Below are positions 54,278 to 63,986 of a DNA stretch of 64,000 nt, piece by piece (position 1 is the stretch's first letter; every line of letters begins with the position of its first letter). The translations under genes and the position numbers were made by a program. A model generated the notes under the pieces. That model saw only the letters and a list, made by a program, of their open reading frames with translations. It did no database searches and was not told where the DNA came from. This stretch comes from Eupeodes corollae (taxonomy: Eukaryota; Arthropoda; Insecta; Diptera; Syrphidae), in assembly GCF_945859685.1 (NCBI RefSeq), contig NC_079147.1, positions 253,012,572-253,076,571 of the forward strand, in the 5' to 3' direction.

Positions 54278-57200
54278 ATTCGGCCTTCCTGACACACAAT
54301 CGTCCCGATTGTCTTCCGCTAACCGATCTTGATTGATGTATGGCTTAAGGTTTGCTACCTCCCATACTCCACTATAGGGTATTTGGCTGATCTGAAACCC
54401 TTCAACGTCACCCAGCACATATCTGTCATTAGGTAATACTTGCCTAACTTCGTAGGGCCCTTTAAACTTGGGTATTATTTTCTTACAGACATTTGATTTA
54501 CTAACAAAATTTTTCACCAATACATAATCTCCTACTTGATATTTCTTATTCACTCTCATCTGATCTTTCTTTTGTTTATTATACTCCTGTACTCTCATTA
54601 TCTTCTCAGCCGCTCTCGTTCGTATTTTCTTTAAATCCCTATCACTCTCATTATTCACTAATCCCTCCAATACCTCCTTTAATGGATCAACAACATCTCC
54701 CCTTTGACTTACACCAAAAAGCAACTGACTTGGATGAGTTCCTATTCCTTTATGTAAAGTATTATTCATGACGAACTCAATCTTCACTAACGCCTTATCA
54801 AGTGACAATTCTAAGCCGCCGTTTGTGATTTTCGCAAGCATAGGCGCCAAACTTCTGTTCACCCTTTCGACCTGTCCATTGGCCTGAGGTGATGCTGTGG
54901 CAATTTTCACGTGCCTGACGTTGTTTTCATCTAAAAATTCACTAAAGGCAGCAGAGGTAAACGCACTGCCTCTATCAGACACAATGACTTTAGGTCTACT
55001 ATACGCATTGAAGTAAGATTTTAAACAAGAAATCACTTCTTTTGTGCCTGCAGAACTTACTGCATACAACCTAGTGAATTTTGAAAACCCGTCTACTACC
55101 AAGAAAACATATCTTTTCTTGCAAGATCTAAGCGTCACCGGACCAAAGTGGTCGATATGCACAGTGTCGAATGGTACATCACCCTTCGGGATGTTGTGCA
55201 TGAGACCTTCATGCTTGCCCATCTTTGCTGAAAATACTAAACATTTAAGGCAGTTACTAATGTGGTCCTTCACTTTTTTATTTAATTCTGGAAACCAATA
55301 GGATTTCAGAATGTTGTCTACCACTTTTTCGGATCCTACATGTCCTAACTCATCGTGATATTTTTGCAAAATATTTCGTTCCATGCATGATGGCACTACA
55401 AACAGTATATTCTTTCCCATTTTCCTATAGACTAACCCGTTCCTCAACTCGTACATCCTATCCTCTTGCACCTGTAACTTTTCCCTAATCTTTTGTATAT
55501 TCTCATCCTTATTTTGGCAAATCGACAACGTTTGTTCGAATGTGTTATCTTCAAGTACCAATATGGTGGGTATACGACTCAACGCATCCACATGCTGCAT
55601 CTTCCCACCACTTCGATGCTCCAAGACGTAATCATAGTCTTGTAGCTCGAGAGCCCATCTAGCAATTCTAGGATTTATTTCCTTTTTATTTAATGTTAAC
55701 GTCAAAGAGTTACAATCTGTAACAATCTTAAACTTTAACCCGTGTAAATAAATCCTGAATCTTTTTAACGCATTGATAATTGCTAGTGTCTCTAATTCGA
55801 AGCTATGATACCGTGATTCGCACTCTGTTGTACGCTTCGAAAAATAAAAGACTGGGTGGAAAATCCCATCTTTTTTCTTTTGTAGAAGAATTGCCCCAAA
55901 ACCCAACGCGCTAGCATCGCAATGCAACTCGGTTTCGTCCCGCGGATCGTAAATCGCTAATATTGGTGACTCGAGTAATTTCTGTTGAAGCACTCGGAAA
56001 GTGTCAACCTCTTTTTTTTCAAATTTGAACACTGCATCTTTCTTTATTAATTTATATAACGGTTCAGCTAACAGAGAGAATCCCTTAACGAACCTCCTAA
56101 AGTAGGAACATAGTCCCAAAAAACTATGTACTTCCTTAGCATTCCGTGGGATAGGAAAATTCTTCACTGACTCTATCCCTTTTTCGTCAGGCCTAATACC
56201 TTTCTCTGATATTACATACCCTAAGTAATGGATTTCTGATTCTAGAAACCTACATTTATCCTGACGCAACTCTAACTTATTCGCAACTAACCTCTCAAAA
56301 ACCTCATACAATATTTCCAAATGTTCTTCCACCATTTCAGTCGCTACCATAATGTCATCTAAGTAGATGGCAACCTTACCAGCTCGAATTAAATCCCCAA
56401 AAACCTCGTTAATGAATCGTTGAAAAGTCGAAGGCGCGTTCCTTAAGCCAAATGGCATTTTGAGGAACTCATACTGTCCTAATGGAGTCACAAACGATGT
56501 ATATTTAACTGACTCTTCCTCCATTTTGATATGATAAAAAGCGCTTTTCAAATCTAATAGTGAGAATATCTTTTTATTTGCTAATCTATCCAACAAGTCA
56601 TCTATTAGAGGAAGGGGGTAGTTATCTTTAAGTGTAATTTTATTCAAGGTCCTGTAATCGATACATAATCTTATATCGCCTGTTTTTTTCCTTACCAATA
56701 CTATGGGAGAGGCATACCCCGATTTGCTAGCCCTGATTACGCCTTTCTCTAATAACTCATCTAATATTTCCTGAACTTTCGCCTTTTCTAAATAGGATAA
56801 CCTTCTGGGTGCACAATTGAAAGGTTTATCATTTGATATCCTAATCTTCATCTGCAGATCGGTTTCGGGACACTCGGGACGCCTGCGGTTCATGAAATCC
56901 CGGTACATTTCTTTAAATGCTTTCTTTATTTTTAGTGGTTGTTTACATTTTTCGTTAAATTCTACTTCGTTTAATTCATCAATATTTATGTTCATTAATT
57001 TAAAATATTCTTCAACAGTATTGTTTTTTTTTTCATTTGTTACATTCATAGATTTAAATGCATCTTCATCTGTAACTTCATAATCGCTTTCATTATTTTC
57101 TTTTTCTAGTATACTCTCATTTATAATATCATTTTTTTCTAATTTATCTTCTCTCATTTTTTTCTCTTTTTTTAATTTTAATCCTGCCAATTTTAAAAAA

Positions 57201-58741
57201 TCTCTACCAAGTAATACTGAATGCTTCAAAGTATCATCTTCTACGACATACAGTTTTAATTCAATCTCCTCGAAATCAAAATAAATACAAACATTGACAA
57301 AACCGAGTATTTTTAATTGACTTTTATTGATACCATAAACTATTCTACATTCGTTATCTTTAATTAAAAAATATGAGGGCACATGTTGCCTTTTTATTAT
57401 TGAAATAGGGCTGCCAGTGTCTAATAATGTTCCTAAAGATAATTTATATGTTAACAAATTTATTCTTAATACAAAATATAATTGTCTTACATATTCGTCC
57501 TCTTCATCTTTGTTGATGGCATGTAGTACTACGGCCTTCCTACCGGGGCACTCGGCTGCTCGATGTCCAAACTGGGAGCAAACATGACATGCTCCGTATT
57601 GTCTCCTTTCCTTTCGGCACTCATAAGCGTAATGCCCAAGTGAGTTACAATTGTAACATCGGATCGTCTTGATGTCTACCTTTCCTGGAACTGCCACTTG
57701 TCTGGATGTAGAAGGACCCGCGTTCGCTGGAGCGGACATCCTTGACGATAGCACCTTAGCCTTGGGCAATTCGATTTGCCTGAATGCGTCAGCCAACTGT
57801 TGCTTCGTTGTGAAACACTGGATGCGTGCTTGAGTCTTCAATCCAGGATCAGGTATTCCTTCGATTAGATTCTCCAACACTTCCTCTTCGTCCAGATCTA
57901 GTTTATTTGCGAGAATAATTTTCTCATGCATATAATTTTGGAAACTCTCCGCAGTCTGCCATACTCTCCCCTCGAACGCTCGTTTTAAACTTAATCGGCT
58001 CTCATTTGTCGCAAACATTCCATCCATCTCCCTCAATAATTGCTCTGTCGTCATGAAAGCGAGATTGGATTTTGAGTGAAACCATCTTAACGCATTTCCA
58101 CTCAAACGACTCGAAATAAGTATTCGCGCATTATTGTCATTTAATTTGTATGCTTCAACTACATCCCTCAGCTGAGCAGCCCAGTGTGAAAAGTACTCTC
58201 CTCGGAATTCTGGTAAGAGTTCTTTTAATGCTGCTACAGCTACTCCGACGCCACTGGAACTAGGAGTATTGAATTCTTTCTCCTTTAAAATTTCCAGTTC
58301 TCTTTTTAAGAGCTCGTTCTCTTTCATTTGCAAATTGAGTTCTTTCTTCAGTGATGTCATCTCTCGCTCCATTTGTTCCATTCGCTCTTTTGTTCTGTCG
58401 TTTTGTTGTCTCTCGTTCTCATTGTTTCTCTCGTCTGTATCTCTTTCATTATTTCCCTCATTTGTTTTTTCGATGTGTGTGCTCTCCATCTCCATATTTG
58501 CTGTGGCAGCGTTTACGCTATCTACAAATATATCTATGTGCGCATCATCGCTGTCGTCGTCGTCGCCGCCGGCATCTGGCTGCACGTACTCACCCCTTAT
58601 TTCTGCTGGTAGGGAGAGCAATCGCAATATTAGTTCGGCTTTTGTGCCGTTGGTTTTTTTTTGTAGCCTGTCTAGCCACGAACGCAGCTGAACGGCTGTA
58701 TATTTTTTCAGCGATTCGACTCGTGATTCGTCGTTTTCCAT
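54260..58741 (-). CDS. Gypsy Gag-Pol polyprotein
   Basis: The single frame of 1,493 codons starts at the ATG at 58741 (MENDESRVESLKKYTA); the frame is open 17 more codons upstream without an ATG. Domains, numbered from that Met: a SAP-like DNA-binding motif (TAVQLRSWLDRLQKKTNGTK) at 15-34; a Glu/Lys-rich coiled coil at about 115-160; a Gag region; two CCHC zinc knuckles at 362-375 and 385-398; and a protease with DTGS at 441-444. RT follows, with LDLKSAF near 729 and YLDD at 793-796. RNase H has HCDASALGFGA near 940. The integrase has an HHCC zinc motif at 1129-1167 and D1197, D1256, E1292 (D-D35-E spacing). No stop or frameshift. It would copy its RNA in particles and integrate the DNA in the nucleus. 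Gag and Pol share one frame, so no frameshift site is needed. It may be active. Confidence 0.95.
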   Translation of the reverse strand: MENDESRVESLKKYTAVQLRSWLDRLQKKTNGTKAELILRLLSLPAEIRGEYVQPDAGGDDDDSDDAHIDIFVDSVNAATANMEMESTHIEKTNEGNNERDTDERNNENERQQNDRTKERMEQMEREMTSLKKELNLQMKENELLKRELEILKEKEFNTPSSSGVGVAVAALKELLPEFRGEYFSHWAAQLRDVVEAYKLNDNNARILISSRLSGNALRWFHSKSNLAFMTTEQLLREMDGMFATNESRLSLKRAFEGRVWQTAESFQNYMHEKIILANKLDLDEEEVLENLIEGIPDPGLKTQARIQCFTTKQQLADAFRQIELPKAKVLSSRMSAPANAGPSTSRQVAVPGKVDIKTIRCYNCNSLGHYAYECRKERRQYGACHVCSQFGHRAAECPGRKAVVLHAINKDEEDEYVRQLYFVLRINLLTYKLSLGTLLDTGSPISIIKRQHVPSYFLIKDNECRIVYGINKSQLKILGFVNVCIYFDFEEIELKLYVVEDDTLKHSVLLGRDFLKLAGLKLKKEKKMREDKLEKNDIINESILEKENNESDYEVTDEDAFKSMNVTNEKKNNTVEEYFKLMNINIDELNEVEFNEKCKQPLKIKKAFKEMYRDFMNRRRPECPETDLQMKIRISNDKPFNCAPRRLSYLEKAKVQEILDELLEKGVIRASKSGYASPIVLVRKKTGDIRLCIDYRTLNKITLKDNYPLPLIDDLLDRLANKKIFSLLDLKSAFYHIKMEEESVKYTSFVTPLGQYEFLKMPFGLRNAPSTFQRFINEVFGDLIRAGKVAIYLDDIMVATEMVEEHLEILYEVFERLVANKLELRQDKCRFLESEIHYLGYVISEKGIRPDEKGIESVKNFPIPRNAKEVHSFLGLCSYFRRFVKGFSLLAEPLYKLIKKDAVFKFEKKEVDTFRVLQQKLLESPILAIYDPRDETELHCDASALGFGAILLQKKKDGIFHPVFYFSKRTTECESRYHSFELETLAIINALKRFRIYLHGLKFKIVTDCNSLTLTLNKKEINPRIARWALELQDYDYVLEHRSGGKMQHVDALSRIPTILVLEDNTFEQTLSICQNKDENIQKIREKLQVQEDRMYELRNGLVYRKMGKNILFVVPSCMERNILQKYHDELGHVGSEKVVDNILKSYWFPELNKKVKDHISNCLKCLVFSAKMGKHEGLMHNIPKGDVPFDTVHIDHFGPVTLRSCKKRYVFLVVDGFSKFTRLYAVSSAGTKEVISCLKSYFNAYSRPKVIVSDRGSAFTSAAFSEFLDENNVRHVKIATASPQANGQVERVNRSLAPMLAKITNGGLELSLDKALVKIEFVMNNTLHKGIGTHPSQLLFGVSQRGDVVDPLKEVLEGLVNNESDRDLKKIRTRAAEKIMRVQEYNKQKKDQMRVNKKYQVGDYVLVKNFVSKSNVCKKIIPKFKGPYEVRQVLPNDRYVLGDVEGFQISQIPYSGVWEVANLKPYINQDRLAEDNRDDCVSGRPNCKQKI

Positions 58742-58869
58742 TTTGCGCGACACAAATTTCGTAACTGAATGCGGTTTCAAGAGCAAAAATGTTAGTTAGG
58801 CCTTATATATTTTCTTTCTTTTTTTTTTTTTTTTTAGTACACTAAACCGCATACAGATTTGGCGGATAT

Positions 58870-58884
58870 CTATCCCACTTCTGA
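58870..58884 (-). promoter_or_regulatory. Probable primer-binding site, tRNA-Leu type
   Basis: A few bases inside the 5' LTR the coding strand reads TCAGAAGTGGGAT, complementary to the ATCCCACTTCTGA near the 3' end of insect tRNA-Leu as I know it. The terminal CCA-complementary TGG is not present, so pairing would start a few bases inside the tRNA. Mdg3/micropia-type elements are reported to prime on tRNA-Leu. Confidence 0.55.
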
Positions 58885-58886
58885 TT

Positions 58887-59198
58887 TTTAGGAATTAATT
58901 GTTTATTTTCTTTTGTTTTCTGTTTAATAAAACGCTGAATCGGTTTCAATGTATTTTTTTTGTTTTATTTATACTTATTTCTTTAGCGAGATCAAAAATG
59001 ACACGTCCGACCGATATGACTAACACAATTCAACTGAACTAACTACTTCGGTTGGCGTGCTTTTTGATTCTCTCTCTTTACTTAAATTCTATTCTAGTGG
59101 CAGCCCTTTACATTTATTATTTTAAATAAAGAAAAGAGATCTTACAGTTGTACATTTGGTTTTGTTTTTATTCTGTTTTTTTATATTTTTTGCTTACA
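58887..59198 (-). repeat. Gypsy 5' LTR
   Basis: 312 bases, identical to the 3' LTR except for one extra T in the TTTTTTTT run near 58958. It is expected to hold the promoter of the element. Transcription signals are not distinctive enough to place. Confidence 0.95.
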
Positions 59199-59224
59199 TT
59201 ATGTTTCATTTATCTTCACTTACG

Positions 59225-59560
59225 CATTTGCAATTCATCTTATATTGACTTATTTCATAGAAAAGTTTTCCAAAAAGACAAGGCATATCATTTTATCTCA
59301 ACTTAAGATTTTGGAAATAAATTGTTGGAAAAAAACTAAAAATAAGTAAACTATCTTATGTCTTATTTTGTTATTTAACTCAAAAAATATAAACAATATC
59401 TTTTCATAATATTTTTTTTTGAAAAGGCCATTTAATTTTATCTTAAAAAAATTTAATCTTAGAAGATTTTGTACGAAAGTTTTATTGTAAAGCTTGTTTT
59501 TTGAGTTTTTGCCTCTCCTGAAAAGTTTAAAAAATGAACTTAAGATGATTTACCTTTTCA
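59225..59560. repeat. Right subterminal palindromic repeats of DNA transposon
   Basis: TTCATCTTATATTGACTTAT near 59236, ATCTCAACTTAAGATTTTGG near 59298, TATCTTATGTCTTATTTTG near 59350 and GAACTTAAGATGATTTACC at 59537-59554 mirror the left-end repeats. They are more diverged than on the left. Confidence 0.65.
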
Positions 59561-59720
59561 GTCGAGAATTATATTATAGGAACTCGAATTAGTCTAATCA
59601 CAATCAGGTAAATAAAGTTGGACGCAATTTTTGCTTACTGGTTTTCGTTTTTTGTTTTTAATTTTATTCAGTCTTTATAGTTGCAAGCGTAAGAGAAGGG
59701 CGTTAGGAATGCTGAGCAGC

Positions 59721-62622
59721 CTAGCCTCTGTACGTATTTGGAAATTGTTTTTTGTAGAATGGAGAGGTAAATAGGTTGTCCTCATCAGGGACACAAAAGG
59801 CTGAGTTGGAACCCTCGTTGAGGATGCTTATTGGGGACATATAGTATCTACCATGAACGGACCAATTGATGTTACTCTCGTAAATGTCCCGAAGGACAGG
59901 GTTTTCATGATTTTGTAAGGAAGAAATTCTTTTCTTAGAGAGAAAAATCAGATAGTCAAGCAGGGGAGAGATACGCGAGTCCTGGTATAATGTCTTGTTG
60001 CTATGCCATTTACCACCTGGTCTGCGGCCTTTATTAATACATTTTCGGATGATGTAGCGTTCGAATCTATGGAGTTCCAATGCAACATTGGGGTGATATG
60101 AAACCATATGAGGAAACCATAGCACATTAAGGGACGAATCAAAGTTTTATACATTAGAAGTTTTGTTTTTATTTCAACATGTTTTGAGTTGAGCAGAAGC
60201 TTAAGCTTTGCAGCTGCACCTTTACTATTATTCAAAGCCTTTCTCGCATGAGCGTTCATTTTTAATCTTTCATGGAGATTGACACCGAGGTATTTTATAG
60301 AATTTTTAAGGGGGACAGAGTTGCCGTCAATAGTAAGATTTAGTTATCTACTTTCTCGGACAGCAAGGTGGTGCCCCTTACCTGCTACATTGCGAAAGCA
60401 AATCAGCTCACATTTATTGGTATTCAGTTCAATTCCCCATTTCTTGTAGTATGGGATGACTAAGTTGAGATGCGAACTCACCGAGTTAAGGGCTTCGTGT
60501 GGTCTCTCATTGGGACAGAATAAGATGGTGTCGTCAGCGTAGAGAATTGCTTCGGAGCAGCGATATTGAATTGGCAGGTCATGCAAGTACAGGTTGAAGA
60601 GGAGGGGACCAAGGATGGATCCTTGGGGCACACCAGTCTGGATGGGAATAAGAGAGGATGACTCGCCTTCAAAGTTGACTGAGAGGCTTCGGTTTGAAAG
60701 AAAACTCTGCAAGATTTTTATAAATATTGGAGGAAAATTTAGCTGACTAAGTTTGTATAAAAGCCCTTCATGCCATACCGAATCAAATGCTTTTTTTAGA
60801 TCAAGTGCACAGGCCACGGTGCATTTTCTAGACCGTAAATTGTTTAAAATTCTGTCTTGAAAGTAAAGGAGCGCGTGTTCAGTAGAGTGGCCTCTTTTGA
60901 AGCCAAATTGGACCTGTTGTGTTAAGTCCGAGTCACCGAAGAAGTTGAGTAATTTTACATAAATTATTTTTTCAAGAATTTTTCCCACGTTAGAAAGAAG
61001 GGAAATGGGTCTGAAGTTTTCTACATTGTAGGAGCAGTTACTTTTTTTAATTGGAATTAATTTTGCTATTTTCCAAGCCGATGGGAAACAACAATTGTTC
61101 AGACAGTTATTGAATATGGGAGTTAAAAATGGAACTATTGTGGTTTTTGATTCACGCAGAACAAAATCTGGAATATTGTCAGGGCCAGTAGATTTTTTAT
61201 TTTTTAATGAAGAGATAATGCTTTCGACAGAGTTTGAAGAGATGAGGAACTCGTTATGGGTATCCACCGATGTGTTTGAGGGCGAAAAGTTTGTTACGTT
61301 AAGATTTTCGTTCCAGATCGAAAAGGAGGAGTTGAAAGTTGAAACTTCTAACGAAGTGACTGGGTCAGCTGAGGGGATTTTTAAGGCAAAAAGTTCGGAA
61401 TAAAATAATTCAAATGCTTCTACTTTTTCGGAAGGGGAAGAAAATGAATTGTTGCGGAAAGATAACTCTTTCTTCCAGTTATTTGATCTATTACCTTGAA
61501 AACATTTGAGTTAGGTTTAAGGTTACTCAACTTCATTCTAAATTGGTCGTTTAGTTCTATTCGAACCCGGTCTTTAATTATTTTGGATAGGCAGTTTATG
61601 CTTGCGGATAGTTCTGTATAAAGCGGATTATTGCGATCTCCAAAGCGGTGATAAATTCGTTTTAGTTTTAGTTTCCAGATTTTACGGACTTTATATAAAT
61701 TTAAGGTGGATGAAGAGATGTTAAACCAATTTTTATGTATATTAACTTTTTTACTGTGGAGGTTGATGCAATCGGAGACAATTTCACTGATTCTATCAAT
61801 GAAAAAGTCAATTTCTAAGTTGGAAAGGTTTTTATTGGTTGGGATGTTTAAATTTGAAAGACCAGATTCAAGCGATCGATTAAAAGCCGACCAATTGGTA
61901 TTTTGAAAACTGTTAAAAGTCTTAGGCAAGTCTTGGAGCGACGAATCTTGACTCATTTGCAAACTCATGAACACCGAGTAGTGGTCAGAGATGGCATCAA
62001 GAGTGATGCAAGCAATATTATTGTCAGATCTAAGATTGGAAGATATTAAGAAAAAATCGATATGGGAGCCCGATGCAGGACGGGTAGGGCCTGGGGCCAC
62101 GGTTAAGTTTAGATCAAGAAAATGGTTGTCCTGGAACCAATTGGCCAGAAGACAGCCATTCTGGTTTGTAGTCGAGTCCCCCCAAAGAGGGTGACGGGAG
62201 TTAAAATCACCACCTATTATGATGTGATCAAATTGATTTAGGGAGTTGACAGTATTATCAAGCGCGGAGGGAAGGGAAGAACCAGCATTACAAGGGACGT
62301 AAATGGAAACAAGTGCAAATGTTTTTGAAGTGTTTGCGGAGTTTAGAGGAATTATGGCTATGGTAGTTGAAATCAAGCTATTGGTGTAAAATTTTTGGGA
62401 GAAACGAATAGAATTCATGAGAAGAATTCCTGTTCCTCGACCATCATTATTTCTTATTAAATTGTATTTGTCATTAAAAGGACACTTACCATAGTCTTTT
62501 TTAAGACAAGTTTCTTGAATTAAAAGCGCGGTGGGAGAGGTCTCTTTTAACAAGAGGTCAATTTCTATTGTTTTTTCTTTAGTTAGGGAATTTACATTGG
62601 AGGTAATGAGGTTGAAAATCAT
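59721..62622 (-). pseudogene. Jockey-like ORF2: endonuclease and reverse transcriptase, broken
   Basis: It starts at ATG 62622 (MIFNLITSNVNSLTKEKTIE), whose ATGA overlaps the ORF1 stop. The endonuclease occupies about 230 residues: ALLIQETCLKKDYG (Glu), IIIGGDFNSRHPLWGDS (Asp, Asn), GSHIDFFLIS and ISDHYSVF (final Asp-His). A frameshift near 61490 ends the first frame at 61420. RT continues at 61267-60344 with NFRPISLLSNVGKILEKII, CALDLKKAFDSVW, GVPQGSILGPLLFN and AILYADDTILFC (catalytic Asp pair). A TAA at 60344 interrupts in frame (ESR*LNLTIDG), and another frameshift near 60100 precedes the C-terminal piece 60125-59721. The enzyme would nick DNA and reverse-transcribe the element RNA; this copy cannot. 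Confidence 0.85.
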
Positions 62623-63986
62623 GGTGAAATGGGGGAGAGGGAGGCGATAAAACACAGGTAAGCACCTGGTTTTTGAGATTCATCCATTTTCTTGTAGTTT
62701 GGCGAAAAGCCTCTAATTTTAGAGATGAGGTTAGATATTGGTAAACCAAAAAGTCGAACTGACTCGTCCATGAAGTCTGAGACATCATTGTTGGAAAGAT
62801 CCGTGGGCATTGGGATCGACTGTTTTGGAGTTTGTTCAACTCTTTTGAAACCTCTAACTGCATCTGCATAGAGGGTTACGTTGCTCTGGAGGGTGTTAAT
62901 TGGATTGAAAACATGTTTATTATTTTTTGCTTCAGCTAGCAAAGCATCTTTCTTTTTTAATAGTGCGATTCGGTTGGGGCATCCCTTAAAGTTCGCCGGG
63001 TGACCCGTCGACTTACAGTTAACGCATGAAGCGATTGATGTTTCCGTTTTTGGACCAAGTTTGCACTGGCCGGGCTCATGGTTAATCAAACATTTGACAC
63101 ATCTGGGCGGGAAACTACAGTACAGTGCCACATGGCCGTACCTTTGACAACGGTAGCATTGTTTCGTGTCCGAGTTTTTGACAGAATCCCATTAGATTCT
63201 ATGTCTAAGTAAGAAATTAATTTTTTTGATTTTTAATAAGCTGTCTCTGTCCTCTAGAACGCAAAGGAAGAGGTCAAGTGGAACGTCGTTCTGCTTAGAC
63301 CATTTGGTCTCAAATTTCTTAACAACCACCCTCAACGAAGGGTCCAGCTTGTTAAATTCTTTCTGAATTTCTTCAGATGAAAAATCATTTGAAATGCCTT
63401 TCAAAATGGCATTATATTTCTTAAGTTGTTTAGGTGTGAAGGAAAAAGCTTCAATACCATTTTTTTTAAATTCTTCTAAAAAGAGGCTATGCAACTCAAC
63501 ACTTCTAACTATAATTTTAAGTTTACCGAAACCATTTGCAATAAATTTAACGTCATTTTGATTGTAATTAAACTCACCCATAAAATTCAAAATAGTTTTG
63601 GAAGAAACTCCCTTCGTGAAGATGGGTGGACACCATACTTCTGATCTTGCTGGAGTTGAGTTTGAGTCTGCTGTTGGGATATTACTGCTTCCGTGACCGC
63701 CTCGGTTGATGTTGCTGGAGTTGGAGCTGTTACCTTTGATGATGTTAGAGCTGCTGTTGCTAGAGCCCGCATTGTTAGTGGTTTCTTTTGGCGAGTCTTC
63801 CTCGTCTTCAATCACATTGAAAGGTGAAAAACGATTGTGGTTGTTAACAACTTCCCTTGCAACCCTTTTTGCGTCAACAATGGGTGCATGTTGTCGCCTT
63901 TTTCTTGCCATTACCATCGTAAACTTTTCCTTATCACCAGCAAGAAGATTCTTGAGAACTTCAGCACTGCCTAATTCAGCGCTCAT
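62619..63986 (-). pseudogene. Jockey-like ORF1 (Gag-like zinc-knuckle protein), one premature stop
   Basis: It starts at ATG 63986 (MSAELGSAEVLKNLLAGDKE). A basic RKRRQ stretch lies near residue 29, a Ser/Asn-rich low-complexity linker at about 75-110, and a PRE_C2HC-like domain from about 125 to 250. A TAA at 63192-63194 interrupts after LLRHRI, and the same frame continues WDSVKNSDTK into three cysteine knuckles: CYRCQRYGHVALYC, CVKCLINHEPGQC and CVNCKSTGHPANFKGC. The frame ends at a TGA at 62619-62621 overlapping the ORF2 ATG. Such proteins bind LINE RNA. Only one stop codon disables this ORF. Confidence 0.85.

Larger units (their letters stand above)
53967..59198 (-). mobile_element. LTR/Gypsy retrotransposon, apparently intact, 5,232 bp
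   Basis: Identical-looking LTRs at 53967-54277 and 58887-59198 enclose one long Gag-Pol frame on the minus strand. TTAT at 53963-53966 and 59199-59202 is a perfect 4-bp target duplication. On the coding strand the LTR begins TGTAAGC and ends CCTAAA. The LTRs differ by one T in a T run, so the insertion is recent. It lies within the palindrome-flanked DNA transposon; removing it rejoins ATATCATCTTAT to GTTTCATTTATC. No envelope-like ORF is present. Confidence 0.95.
51704..59566 (+). mobile_element. DNA transposon with palindromic subterminal repeats, carrying a nested Gypsy
   Basis: The left end CTCGCCTGAAAAGGTAAA (from 51704) and the right end reversed CTCGACTGAAAAGGTAAA (to 59566) are near-identical inverted repeats that continue into ATCTTAAGT on both sides. 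Inside each end is a zone of repeated ATCTTAAGT/ACTTAAGAT half-sites (about 51721-52240 and 59225-59560). Between them are a broken transposase-like gene (52499-53814) and the Gypsy element. Without the Gypsy and its duplicated 4 bp the transposon is about 2.6 kb. Flanks AATA and AATT could be a decayed 4-bp target duplication. The superfamily is uncertain; Sola-like is one possibility. Confidence 0.75.

Noticed and set aside
58269..58764. Plus-strand ORFs of 79-140 codons opposite the Gag N-terminus
   Set aside because: Antisense shadows of a Glu/Lys/Asp-rich coding region, which reads as Ser/Phe/Leu-rich on the other strand.
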